A DNA stretch of 64,000 bases from Ruminococcus flavefaciens (GTDB lineage Bacteria > Bacillota > Clostridia > Oscillospirales > Ruminococcaceae), in assembly GCF_900116855.1 (NCBI RefSeq), contig NZ_UETD01000006.1, positions 186,001 to 250,000 on the forward strand, given 5' to 3'. Made by a program: the position numbers and the translations under genes. Each line of letters opens with the position of its first letter. Within the stretch, counting starts at the first letter, position 1. Of this stretch, positions 25,730 to 33,798 are shown in pieces. The notes below the pieces were generated by a model. It saw nothing but the letters and a program-made list of their open reading frames with translations. It did not search any database and had not been told where the DNA came from.

Positions 25730-26860
25730 TTAACCCCTTACCTTTTCCATACCGGCGCGAAGTCCCTCACAGAAATCATCAAGCTCTGACTCAGCAGTCT
25801 CCGCGGTGATACTTATTCTCAGTGCGCTGTCAGCGCGTTTATCCCTTATGCCGAACTGTCCCAGCACGCCGCTCTGCTGTCCCTTTGAACAGGCTGAGCC
25901 GCTGGAAACATATATTTCCCTGCTTTCAAGAAAGTGCAGCATTATCTCCGACCTTTTGCCCCCTGCGGAGATATTTATGACATAGGGCGAACCGTCCTCG
26001 GGAGAGTTCACCTCAACTCCTTCGATATCCTTCAGCTGTTCCAGCAGATACGCCTTGAGGCGAAGTGCCTTCTCATAGCGCTGTGCAACTGTGGGCAGGT
26101 ATTTCTCCACGGCAGCTCCGAAGGCAGCTATGAGGGGAACGCTCTCTGTTCCCGAGCGTATGCCTTTTTCCTGCTTGCCGCCCGTAACTACGGGAAGCAC
26201 ACGGACGCCCTTTCTGATGTAGAGCGCTCCCACTCCCTTTACTCCGTGTATCTTGTGGGCGCTGAGGGAGACAAGGTCTGCATTGAGTGCGCTGACCTTG
26301 ACGGGAAGCTTCATGTAAGCCTGAACGCAGTCCGTATGGGTCACGATATCGGGCATACGGCGGTTTATCGCCGAGAAGACCTCCTTTACGGGAAGTATAT
26401 AGCCCGTTTCGTTGTTGACATACATCATGCTTATAAGGCAGGTATTCTCATCGCATGCACTTATGAAGTCCGCCGCATAGAACCGTCCGTCCTCACGGGG
26501 CGACACCCTTACCACCTCAAAGCCCTTGGTCTCAAGGTCTGCGGCAGTCTCCTCCACCGAGGCGTGTTCCACTGCGGAAATGACTATCTTTTTCCGTTTT
26601 CTGCCGTAAGCTGCGGAAGCTCCGCGGAGTGCAAGATTGTTGCTCTCGGTAGCTCCCGATGTGAAGTATATACAGCCGCTGTCCGCGCCTATGGAGTCGG
26701 CTATGGTCTTTCTTGCGCTGTCCATAAGGAGCTGCGCTTCGAGACCTGCGCGGTGGAGCGACGATGGATTACCATATTTCTGTGTCATTGCGGTCACTGC
26801 TGCCGCCACTGCCTCCTCGCAGGGCTTGGTGGTCGCCGCATTATCAAGGTAAACTTCCAT
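25730..26860 (-). CDS. Cysteine desulfurase, NifS/NifZ type
   Basis: This 376-residue PLP enzyme removes sulfur from cysteine as a protein persulfide. The PLP-lysine motif is SAHKIHGVKGVGALY and the active-site cysteine loop is SGSACSKG. The N-terminus YLDNAATTKP is the family start. The gene leads the nifS-membrane protein-thiI run under a strong promoter, so it most likely supplies sulfur to ThiI for tRNA thiolation rather than to general Fe-S assembly. No IscU/SufU scaffold is nearby. Confidence 0.92.
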   Translation of the reverse strand: MEVYLDNAATTKPCEEAVAAAVTAMTQKYGNPSSLHRAGLEAQLLMDSARKTIADSIGADSGCIYFTSGATESNNLALRGASAAYGRKRKKIVISAVEHASVEETAADLETKGFEVVRVSPREDGRFYAADFISACDENTCLISMMYVNNETGYILPVKEVFSAINRRMPDIVTHTDCVQAYMKLPVKVSALNADLVSLSAHKIHGVKGVGALYIRKGVRVLPVVTGGKQEKGIRSGTESVPLIAAFGAAVEKYLPTVAQRYEKALRLKAYLLEQLKDIEGVEVNSPEDGSPYVINISAGGKRSEIMLHFLESREIYVSSGSACSKGQQSGVLGQFGIRDKRADSALRISITAETAESELDDFCEGLRAGMEKVRG

Positions 26861-26899
26861 TATATGTTCCCCTTTTATCAGTATAGTAGCATACCTTAT

Positions 26900-26928
26900 A
26901 TTATAACATATTATTAAAGAAAAGGCAA
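26900..26928 (-). promoter_or_regulatory. Promoter of nifS
   Basis: The minus strand has TTGCCT (26923-26928), a 17-bp spacer and a perfect TATAAT (26900-26905). Confidence 0.75.
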
Positions 26929-26983
26929 GAGGCGCGGAGAAAAAGCTTCCGCAGACAAAATCGAAAATATATTCTGTTTTTTG

Positions 26984-27012
26984 TTGCTTTTTTTCGCCTG
27001 TTATGTTATAAT
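26984..27012 (+). promoter_or_regulatory. Promoter of the first yfhO
   Basis: TTGCTT (26984-26989), a 17-bp spacer and TATAAT (27007-27012) lie 37 bases before the start codon. It diverges from the nifS promoter. Confidence 0.75.
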
Positions 27013-27048
27013 CAATGTGTATATCTATTTTTTACGGAGGAAGAAACC

Positions 27049-29565
27049 TTGAAGAGAAGTGTCGCCGCCAAGGGCTGTACAAAAGAAAAATATCTGCTGG
27101 CATTCCTGCTGGGCTTCGGCACCATGCTTTTCACTGTACTGCCCATGATGCTCACCGAGCGCGGTTATTTCATATACTACGGCGATTACAACGCTCAGCA
27201 GATACCCTTTTACAGCCTTGCCAATGACGCGGCAAGAAGCGGCGGACTCGGCTGGAACTGGTTCACGGATCTGGGCTCGGACTTCCTTACATCATATTCA
27301 TTCTATCTCAGCGGCAGTCCTTTTTTCTGGCTGACCGTCCTGCTCCCGAGGGGACTGGTGCTGTATGCCATGCCTGTTGTCCTCGCGCTGAAGCACGGCA
27401 TCGCCACACTGACCGCATATGCCTATATCAGGCGGTTCGTCCGCGGCAAGAACGCCGCTGTCACAGGAGCTCTCCTCTACGCCTTTTCAGGCTTTCAGGT
27501 ATACAACATCTTCTTCAACCACTTTCAGGACGTCACAGCCCTGTTCCCTCTCATGCTCATTGCCATGGAGGAAAACATCAACTGCCGCCGCAAGGGCGTT
27601 TTCGCCCTGACCGTGGCGCTCTGCGCCTGCGTGAACTACTACTTCTTCGCAGGTCAGGCAGTGTTCCTGATACTATACTACCTTTTCCGGATGAGGTGCA
27701 GGGACTTCCACACCTCATGGAAAAAATTCTTCGGACTTCTCTTTGAAGCTATCATCGGCTCCCTCATGGCAGCCTTCATACTGCTGCCGTCGGCTATGGC
27801 TCTCATGGGCAATTACAGGATAAGCGAGAGGCTCTACGGCGCGGATATGACCGCTTACACCGACAAGACCCTCCTGCCACGTCTGGTGCAGACCCTGTTC
27901 ATGCCTGCGGACCCCCCTGCCTATCCGAACCTGTTCAGCTCGGACTACGAAAAATGGGCTTCCATCGGCGCATACCTGCCCCTTTTCTCAATGGCGGGAG
28001 TCATCTCGTTCATGCATCTGCGCAGGAAGCACTGGGCTTCAAAACTGCTGTTCTGCTGCGGAGTTTTCGCGGTGATACCCATACTCAACAGTCTGTTTCA
28101 GGCAGTGAATTCCTACTACTATGCGCGGTGGTTCTATATGCCCATACTCATTATGGCTATGATGACCGCACACAGCCTTGACGATGAGGAAAACAGCGGC
28201 TTTACGGGACTGAAGGTCTGCGCCGCCATGACGATCGCCTTTGCGGTCATGGGCTGCTTTCCTGCCAAGCCCAAGGACGGCGAAAAGGCAAAGCTGTTCA
28301 CCATGCCCGAGGACGTCCTCTATTTCTGGATAACCATTGGTGTTACGGTGCTGTTCCTTGTCTGCTCCTACCTCATTTTCCGCAGGAAGAAAAAAGGCAG
28401 ACTCAGCACTGCATTTGTGGTATTCGTCACAGCGGTCTCCTCTATAATCTGCGTATTCACCACCACTCTCTACGCCGCAAACAGTGTCACCTCCGCCCGT
28501 GAGTATATCGACACCGCCATCGACGGCGAGGACGAGGTTTGGGAGCCTGTCAGCGAGGACAACTTCTTCAGGATAGATATTTCCGCAGACTGCGACAATT
28601 ATCCCATGATCTGGGGGCTCCCCACCATGAGAGCTTTCCAGAGCGTGGTAAATACATCTATAATGGACTTCTACAGCTATGTGGGAGTACCGAGAGATGT
28701 GGCTTCCAGAGCAAAGCTCAGCCATTATACTCTCCGCGGACTTTTCTCCGTCAAGTATTACTACAAGGAGAAAAAAGAGGGATGCTCCTATGAGGAGCTT
28801 CTCCGCTCCACTCCCGACAGCTCCTCGTCATCATCTTCTAATTCTGCGGACGAGAATACCGACATTGCCATTATCCCCGACGAGCTTCCCGATTTCAGAT
28901 ACGTCGGCGAGACCGAGCATTTCGAGATTTACGAGAATGAACTGTATGTACCCATGGGCTTTGCATATAATACCTATATCACCAAAAAGGCTGCCGATGA
29001 CAAGGGAAAGCTCCAGCGCGAGAAGGTAATGATGAAGTCCCTGATACTCACCGACGAGCAGGCTGAGAAGTACAGCGATATCCTCAGGGAGTACGATCCC
29101 GAGAGAGATACTTCCATGTCGCGGGAGTCATACAGGATGTTCTGCCGCGAAAAAATAGCCTGCTCCGCAAAGAGCTTCAGCTTCGACTCCCATGGCTTTA
29201 CATCCGAGATAGACCTTGATTCGCCTGAGCTGGTATTCTTCAGCGTACCGTACAGCAGCGGCTGGACCGCCGAGGTAAACGGCTCTCCTGTTGACGTGGA
29301 AAAGGTCAACGAGGGCTTTATGGCTGTCAGAGCCGAAAAGGGCAGCAACACTATTGTTTTCAGATACAGAACGCCGTACCTCAGGGAGGGCGTTATCATA
29401 AGCTGTATAAGCACAGCGGTGCTGGCGGTATATGTGCTTATATCCCGCAGAAAGCGCAGCAAGGGAGACTACGCCGACCACAGGCACTTCTATGATTACA
29501 GCTCCTGTGAAAAAATAAAGGCGGCGCAGGAATACTGCGACAGCCTGTTCAATACCAAAGCATGA
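27049..29565 (+). CDS. YfhO family multi-pass membrane protein
   Basis: The 838-residue protein starts at TTG after a GGAGG site. It has an N-terminal block of about a dozen membrane segments, a NAQQIPFYS-type luminal loop with charged residues, and a soluble part of about 300 residues ending in one more membrane segment. It fits the YfhO family, GT-C-like proteins linked to glycosylation of teichoic acids or other surface polymers in Bacillus and Listeria. The donor and acceptor here are unknown. A serine-rich linker sits near residue 590. A second YfhO gene lies at 59-62 kb. The nudix gene follows 16 bases later. Confidence 0.85.
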   Translation: MKRSVAAKGCTKEKYLLAFLLGFGTMLFTVLPMMLTERGYFIYYGDYNAQQIPFYSLANDAARSGGLGWNWFTDLGSDFLTSYSFYLSGSPFFWLTVLLPRGLVLYAMPVVLALKHGIATLTAYAYIRRFVRGKNAAVTGALLYAFSGFQVYNIFFNHFQDVTALFPLMLIAMEENINCRRKGVFALTVALCACVNYYFFAGQAVFLILYYLFRMRCRDFHTSWKKFFGLLFEAIIGSLMAAFILLPSAMALMGNYRISERLYGADMTAYTDKTLLPRLVQTLFMPADPPAYPNLFSSDYEKWASIGAYLPLFSMAGVISFMHLRRKHWASKLLFCCGVFAVIPILNSLFQAVNSYYYARWFYMPILIMAMMTAHSLDDEENSGFTGLKVCAAMTIAFAVMGCFPAKPKDGEKAKLFTMPEDVLYFWITIGVTVLFLVCSYLIFRRKKKGRLSTAFVVFVTAVSSIICVFTTTLYAANSVTSAREYIDTAIDGEDEVWEPVSEDNFFRIDISADCDNYPMIWGLPTMRAFQSVVNTSIMDFYSYVGVPRDVASRAKLSHYTLRGLFSVKYYYKEKKEGCSYEELLRSTPDSSSSSSSNSADENTDIAIIPDELPDFRYVGETEHFEIYENELYVPMGFAYNTYITKKAADDKGKLQREKVMMKSLILTDEQAEKYSDILREYDPERDTSMSRESYRMFCREKIACSAKSFSFDSHGFTSEIDLDSPELVFFSVPYSSGWTAEVNGSPVDVEKVNEGFMAVRAEKGSNTIVFRYRTPYLREGVIISCISTAVLAVYVLISRRKRSKGDYADHRHFYDYSSCEKIKAAQEYCDSLFNTKA

Positions 29566-29581
29566 CCAAGGAGGAAATATA

Positions 29582-30118
29582 ATGCATCTTCAGGAAAAAA
29601 CTCTCACCAGCGATGTCAAGTATGAGGGAGTCATCTTCACCATAACCCATGATACCGCCGAGCTTGAAAACGGCAAGACTGCCGCACGCGACGTTCTCCA
29701 TCACAACGGCGGAGTCTGCGTGATACCCGTTACGGAGAACAATGAGATATTTCTCGTCAAGCAGTTCCGCTATCCCTTTCAGACGGTGACGAGAGAGGTC
29801 CCTGCAGGCAAGCTTGAAAAAGGCGAGGATCACGCCGAATGCGGACGCCGCGAGCTCCTCGAGGAGACAGGCTGCACCTGCTCGGAGTACATCTACCTCG
29901 GGGAGATGCTCCCCACCCCTGCCTACAACAGTGAGATAACCTATATGTACCTCGCAAAAGGGCTTACCTTCACCTCACAGAGCCTTGACCCCGACGAGTT
30001 CCTCGATGTGGAGAGAATACCGCTCTCAGAGGCTGTTGCACAGGTCATGGACGGCACTATCCGCGACGGCAAGACCCAGATAGCAATACTCAAGGCGGCA
30101 AGAATGCTGGGTATATAA
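29582..30118 (+). CDS. Nudix hydrolase, ADP-ribose pyrophosphatase type
   Basis: The 178-residue protein has a complete Nudix box: GKLEKGEDHAECGRRELLEE followed by TG. It begins near residue 75 and binds the metal that helps cleave a diphosphate bond. LVKQFRYPFQ before it and PTPAYNSEITYMYLA after it match the NudF/ADP-ribose pyrophosphatase subgroup. Likely substrate is ADP-ribose or a nucleotide sugar. It is co-transcribed with yfhO, from which it is 16 bases away. Confidence 0.9.
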   Translation: MHLQEKTLTSDVKYEGVIFTITHDTAELENGKTAARDVLHHNGGVCVIPVTENNEIFLVKQFRYPFQTVTREVPAGKLEKGEDHAECGRRELLEETGCTCSEYIYLGEMLPTPAYNSEITYMYLAKGLTFTSQSLDPDEFLDVERIPLSEAVAQVMDGTIRDGKTQIAILKAARMLGI

Positions 30119-30121
30119 CAA

Positions 30122-30148
30122 AAAGACCCACCTAACAGGCAGGTCTTT
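30122..30148. terminator. Bidirectional terminator between nudix and spoVG genes
   Basis: AAAGACC and GGTCTTT frame a loop with a short inner pair. The minus strand reads into TTTTTG, best for spoVG; the plus strand also ends convergent transcription. Confidence 0.7.
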
Positions 30149-30163
30149 ATGTAAGATCACTGA

Positions 30164-30472
30164 TCAAAGCTCGTCAGCTTCTTCGTTTGCTTCCTCGGAA
30201 GCCTCGGTCTCCATGATCGCAAGCTGTCTCTCATATGCATCAAGGATATTCTCCTCAAAGAGCTTTCTTGCTGAAGGTGAGATGGGATGAACGATATCGC
30301 GGAAAACTCCGTTTTCGTCCTTGCGGCTGGGCATTGCAACGAACAGTCTTTCATCGCCCTGAACGACCTTGATATCATGCACAGCAAACATATCGTCGAT
30401 AGTCACCGAAACTACCGCTCTGAGTCGTCCGTCAGACATGATCTTTCTGATCTTCACATCTGTAATTTCCAT
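30164..30472 (-). CDS. spoVG: Septation/regulatory protein SpoVG
   Basis: The 102-residue protein matches SpoVG along its length: MEITDVKIRKI, LRAVVSVTIDDMFAVHDIKV, MPSRKDENGVFRDIVHPI. SpoVG binds nucleic acid and affects septum formation, capsule and stress genes in Firmicutes; it is widespread in non-sporulating species, so it does not by itself prove sporulation. The C-terminal 20 residues are acidic. It has its own strong promoter, divergent from murC. Confidence 0.95.
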   Translation of the reverse strand: MEITDVKIRKIMSDGRLRAVVSVTIDDMFAVHDIKVVQGDERLFVAMPSRKDENGVFRDIVHPISPSARKLFEENILDAYERQLAIMETEASEEANEEADEL

Positions 30473-30570
30473 AATTTTTCCTCCTTATATGTGGTGTGAC
30501 TCCTTGGTTATACGCTGAAAAATTATTTCTTTTTCTCAACCGTTTTCAGCAGAAAGTAAACCTATGAACT

Positions 30571-30599
30571 ATTATACAGCATATTTTGTAAAAATGCAA
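30571..30599 (-). promoter_or_regulatory. Promoter of spoVG
   Basis: The minus strand has TTGCAT (30594-30599), a 17-bp spacer and TATAAT (30571-30576). The leader of about 95 bases contains GCTGAAAA and TTTTCAGC arms that could pair. Confidence 0.8.
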
Positions 30600-30606
30600 G
30601 CTATTT

Positions 30607-30634
30607 TTGCGTTCCTTTAAGGAAAAATTATAAT
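30607..30634 (+). promoter_or_regulatory. Upstream promoter candidate of murC (P1)
   Basis: TTGCGT (30607-30612), a 16-bp spacer and TATAAT (30629-30634). The palindrome TTCCTTTAAGGAA (30612-30624) lies in the spacer, between this and the divergent spoVG promoter, and may be an operator. Confidence 0.45.
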
Positions 30635-30650
30635 TATTTCGTTTTAAAGC

Positions 30651-30677
30651 GGTGAAAGAACGGTGAAAACAACGTGA
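30651..30677 (+). promoter_or_regulatory. Three GTGA repeats upstream of murC, MraZ-box-like
   Basis: GTGA occurs at 30652, 30663 and 30674 on the coding strand, within GGTGA, GGTGA and CGTGA. The period is 11 bp, not the 10 bp of the mraZ box. It sits downstream of a TATAAT, as the MraZ box does. Confidence 0.4.
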
Positions 30678-30712
30678 TAGAGCCAAATAATTACTCATCA
30701 GTGTCATATTAA

Positions 30713-30740
30713 TTGACATTAATTCTTAATTTTTTAATAT
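30713..30740 (+). promoter_or_regulatory. Main promoter of murC-lexA (P2)
   Basis: TTGACA (30713-30718), a 16-bp spacer and TAATAT (30735-30740). The leader contains the perfect hairpin GTCCGCAG-AG-CTGCGGAC at 30782-30799. Confidence 0.7.
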
Positions 30741-30858
30741 TTTTGTGCTATAAAAGCACAGCTTTTTCACTCGAAAGTCCTGTCCGCAGAGCTGCGGACT
30801 GCTTATATCAGCCTCTCACATCGGGGCTATTCTATTCATTCAAAGAAAGGTGATCATT

Positions 30859-32274
30859 TTGGATATCAACATCTTAAAAGGAAAAAAGCACATTCACTTC
30901 ATTGGTATCGGCGGTTCGGGTATGTACCCCCTCGCACAGATACTCCACTCTCAGGGCTATTACCTGACAGGCTCGGACAATAACGAGACAGAGACTCTTG
31001 ACGCCGTAAGAAAAATGGGTATCCCCGTTTTCGTAGGGCAGCGCGCCGAGAACATCGAGGGCGCAGACCTTATCGTCCACACCGCTGCTATCATGGCTGA
31101 CAACCCCGAGCTCATGGCGGCAAGAGCCAGCGGAGTTCCCGTACTTGAACGTGCTGACCTTCTCGGTATCGTCACAAGCTGGTACGACAACGCTATCTGC
31201 GTTTCGGGAACTCACGGCAAGACCTCCACGACCTCAATGATCACTCAGATACTCTATACCGCAGGTGTTGACCTCTCCGCATATATCGGCGGAAAGCTGC
31301 CTTGCATCGGCGGAAGCGGAATCGCAGGCAAAAGTGATATAATGGTATGTGAATCCTGCGAATTTGAGGACCACTTCCTCAAGTTCTTCCCCGATATATC
31401 CGTTATACTCAATATCGATGCCGACCATCTGGATTACTTCGGCACTCTCGAGAATATCATCAAGTCCTTCCGCAAGTTCAACGAGAACACCACAAAATGC
31501 ATAATCATCAACGGCTCAGACGAGAATTCCATGAAGTCTCTGGAGGGCATAAGCGGCAAGGAGATAATCACCTTCGGCAGGGACAGCTCCTGTGACTACT
31601 ATCCCGAAAACGTAAAGCACGAGAACGGTCTCCTCACCACCTATGACGCCATGTACAAGGGCGAAAAGCTGGGCACCGTAACCCTCCATGTGGCAGGTAT
31701 CCACAATGTGCTCAACTCCCTTGCAGCAGTTGCCGCTGCACGATATGTGGGCGTTGACTTTGAGTTCATACAGAAGGGTCTGGAGGAGTTCCGCGGAGCC
31801 AAGCGCCGCTTCGAGAAGCTGGGCTTTGAGAAGGGCATAACCGTTGTGGACGACTACGCTCACCACCCCACAGAGCTTGAGGCTACACTCAATGCTGCTA
31901 TGGAGATGAACTTTAACCATGTATGGGCAGTTTTCCAGCCATTCACCTTCTCCCGTACAAAGCTCCTGCTGGACGACTTCGCAAGAGTATTGCAGATACC
32001 CGACCATGCTGTCCTCACCGATATCATGGGAAGCCGTGAAAAGAACACCTACGGCATCTTCACACGACACCTTGCGGAAAAGATACCGGACTGCATATGG
32101 TTCCCGCAGGACGAGTCAGCCGAGTGGACTGACGAGAGAAAATACGCAAACTTTGAGCAGATCTGCGACTATGTCTGCGAACACGCTCAGGAGGGAGACC
32201 TTGTCATAACTCTTGGCTGCGGAGATGCCTACAAGATCGCTAAAATGATACTGAAAAAGCTTTCGGAGGAATAA
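30859..32274 (+). CDS. murC: UDP-N-acetylmuramate--L-alanine ligase MurC
   Basis: MurC joins L-alanine to UDP-MurNAc. The protein of about 471 residues has the N-terminal HFIGIGGSGMYPLA motif, the P-loop SGTHGKTSTTSM and DDYAHHPTELEAT, all diagnostic of MurC. The frame opens at a GTG nine bases upstream, which overlaps the AAAGG ribosome site; the TTG at 30859 has proper spacing and is chosen. The gene has left the dcw cluster and forms an operon with lexA, three bases downstream. Confidence 0.95.
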   Translation: MDINILKGKKHIHFIGIGGSGMYPLAQILHSQGYYLTGSDNNETETLDAVRKMGIPVFVGQRAENIEGADLIVHTAAIMADNPELMAARASGVPVLERADLLGIVTSWYDNAICVSGTHGKTSTTSMITQILYTAGVDLSAYIGGKLPCIGGSGIAGKSDIMVCESCEFEDHFLKFFPDISVILNIDADHLDYFGTLENIIKSFRKFNENTTKCIIINGSDENSMKSLEGISGKEIITFGRDSSCDYYPENVKHENGLLTTYDAMYKGEKLGTVTLHVAGIHNVLNSLAAVAAARYVGVDFEFIQKGLEEFRGAKRRFEKLGFEKGITVVDDYAHHPTELEATLNAAMEMNFNHVWAVFQPFTFSRTKLLLDDFARVLQIPDHAVLTDIMGSREKNTYGIFTRHLAEKIPDCIWFPQDESAEWTDERKYANFEQICDYVCEHAQEGDLVITLGCGDAYKIAKMILKKLSEE

Positions 32275-32277
32275 ACT

Positions 32278-32859
32278 ATGCTGAAGGATAAGGAAATCGC
32301 TGTTTTCAACTATATAAAAGCACGTCTCAGCGACGGAATGTCGCCGTCGGTAAGGGAGATAATGGACGCTATGGGCTTCAAGTCCACGTCCACTGCCCAC
32401 CGCTACATAGAAACTCTGGTCCGTGAGGGACTTATCGAAAAGACAGGAAACTTAAACCGCACCCTGCGCCTGCCTAACAGCGGCACCACTTCCGTCCCAG
32501 TTATGGGTACCGTCACCGCAGGTCAGCCTATCACTGCCGTTGAGGACATCACGGGCTACATCGGCTTTGAAGCTCCCGGTGTTGACCCTCAGGAGCTGTT
32601 TGCACTGAAAATACGCGGCGAGAGCATGATAGACGCAGGCATCCTCGACGGTGATATAGTCATCGTCCAGCGTGTGAACTACGCTGAAAACGGTGATATT
32701 GTCGTTGCCTTCATCGACCATGAGGAGGCTACCGTAAAGCGCTTCTTCAAGGAGAAAGGACACTACCGTCTCCAGCCAGAAAATCCCACCATGGAGCCAA
32801 TTATCGTGGACGAGGTGGAGGTCCTCGGCAAGGTCATAGGCTTAAAACGGTATTATTGA
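32278..32859 (+). CDS. lexA: SOS repressor LexA
   Basis: The 193-residue protein has an N-terminal winged helix (SPSVREIMDAMGFKSTSTAH, about 22-41), the self-cleavage site Ala81-Gly82 (TVTAGQPI), catalytic Ser116 in GESMIDAG and Lys154 in ATVKRF. It represses DNA-damage genes until RecA promotes its cleavage. It follows murC by three bases with no promoter or clear LexA operator of its own between them, so its level is tied to murC transcription. Palindromic repeats begin right after its stop codon. Confidence 0.95.
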   Translation: MLKDKEIAVFNYIKARLSDGMSPSVREIMDAMGFKSTSTAHRYIETLVREGLIEKTGNLNRTLRLPNSGTTSVPVMGTVTAGQPITAVEDITGYIGFEAPGVDPQELFALKIRGESMIDAGILDGDIVIVQRVNYAENGDIVVAFIDHEEATVKRFFKEKGHYRLQPENPTMEPIIVDEVEVLGKVIGLKRYY

Positions 32860-32866
32860 ACCGTTA

Positions 32867-33068
32867 GCTTGCAGGGGACGGCGCCAGCGACGTCACGCAA
32901 GCTGATAAACATTGCTGAGATAAATCGGAATTTAGCGCGTATGCGCTAAGTTGATAGTTGAAAGTTGAGAGTTGAGAGTTAATGTGTTCGCTTCGCTCAC
33001 AATATTTAAATATTGTCGCCGCAGGCGACTCCACAACTTTCAACTCTAAACTCTCAACTCTAAACTCA
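32867..33068. repeat. Cluster of palindromic repeat modules after lexA
   Basis: The stretch is built from hairpins. AGCTTGC pairs with GCAAGCT (32875-32903 region). TTTAGCGC-GTAT-GCGCTAA lies at 32931-32949. ACAATATTTAAATATTGT is a perfect 18-base palindrome (32999-33016), and GTCGCC-GCA-GGCGAC is at 33015-33029. The last two are framed by inverted copies of AACTCTCAACTTTCAAC-type sequence (about 32950-32982 and 33034-33068). It looks like a small non-autonomous element plus related hairpin units. No gene is seen in it. Confidence 0.65.
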
Positions 33069-33124
33069 AATCAAAATTCAGCTCCGCTAAATGTTGTATA
33101 GATAGTGATCTGAGGTATGCAATT

Positions 33125-33511
33125 ATGTTTGTTTATGAAAAAGTTGACAAGAATGACAAAGAATTATATGAAAAAGTATCCGATCGTTTGTATGATGAAA
33201 AGTGGTCACAGTGGGGCGCCGACAGAGAAAACGATATCTATATCGTTTGTACAGGGAAGCACGGAGTCGAAACACCTGTCATTTTTAAAATGCTTTATAA
33301 GTCACATTTATTTGAATTTATTCTTCCCGAACCCGACATAACTTATGATCCTCCAAAGCTCTGGATAAGCATTCCCAATGAGCTGCAAAATGATCGCATT
33401 GATATCCGTGAAGCTATAAAACGCGCTTTTCGTGAAGCAAAGGGGCTCTCTGATTACGGATCACTGCCAAGAAATGTTGATGATCATATTTTCGTTTTTG
33501 AGGATAAATGA
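33125..33511 (+). CDS. Orphan hypothetical protein between repeat clusters
   Basis: The 128-residue protein (MFVYEKVDKNDKELYEKVSD, then WISIPNELQNDRIDIREAIK) is soluble and acidic with no motif I recognise. The ATG follows a GAGG ten bases upstream. It is more AT-rich than its neighbours and is flanked on both sides by palindromic repeats, which suggests insertion in this lineage. The remaining sequence looks genuinely coding: well-mixed residues and a mixed alpha/beta pattern. Function unknown; a small immunity or accessory protein is only a guess from size and place. Confidence 0.65.
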   Translation: MFVYEKVDKNDKELYEKVSDRLYDEKWSQWGADRENDIYIVCTGKHGVETPVIFKMLYKSHLFEFILPEPDITYDPPKLWISIPNELQNDRIDIREAIKRAFREAKGLSDYGSLPRNVDDHIFVFEDK

Positions 33512-33697
33512 GCCCTTAGCCTTTAGCTTTCAGCAATTAGGAAGCGGCTTTGCCGCTTTATTATCGGGCTGCGGAACGCCGCCCCTACATCAGGCTAACG
33601 GCTTCGGAATTTAACACCTGCGGTGTTAAATACTGATTTATAATAATGTCAACTCTCGGACGACCAATGGTCGTCCCTACACTCTCACCGTCAACTA
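33512..33697. repeat. Cluster of palindromic repeat modules before zapA
   Basis: An element with terminal inverted repeats GCCCTTAGCC (33512-33521) and GGCTAACGGC (33593-33602) encloses two hairpins: AAGCGGC-TTT-GCCGCTT (33542-33558) and a GGGCTGCG-GAA-CGCCGCCC stem. After it come TTTAACACC-TGC-GGTGTTAAA (33610-33630) and GGACGACC-AAT-GGTCGTCC (33658-33676). A second copy of the element lies at 46756-46862 with its first two hairpins in reverse order. Confidence 0.75.
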
Positions 33698-33729
33698 ACC
33701 GCTAAAAATAAATATTTTTCAAAAAACAC

Positions 33730-33758
33730 TTCCCTTTTCATAAAAAATAGTGTATAAT
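33730..33758 (+). promoter_or_regulatory. Promoter of zapA run
   Basis: TATAAT at 33753-33758 with a weak TTCCCT 17 bp upstream, 41 bases before the zapA start. Confidence 0.55.
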
Positions 33759-33798
33759 GTAAGGTGGTTAAATTTACGCCACGGAAAGGACGATACAA

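Noticed and set aside
19370..30472. SpoIID-like and SpoVG genes as proof of sporulation
   Set aside because: SpoVG is widespread in non-sporulating species, the SpoIID-like protein is permuted with no spo neighbours, and the M23 protein at 46 kb is not specific. Sporulation cannot be decided from this window.
30741..30858. Riboswitch or T-box in the murC leader
   Set aside because: A hairpin exists at 30782-30799, but there is no T-box sequence, antiterminator or known ligand core.
32860..32910. LexA operator just after or before lexA
   Set aside because: No GAAC-N4-GTTC-type site was found; the palindromes here belong to the repeat modules.
32867..33697. CRISPR array
   Set aside because: The repeats are inverted hairpins of different sequence without regular spacers, and no cas genes are near.
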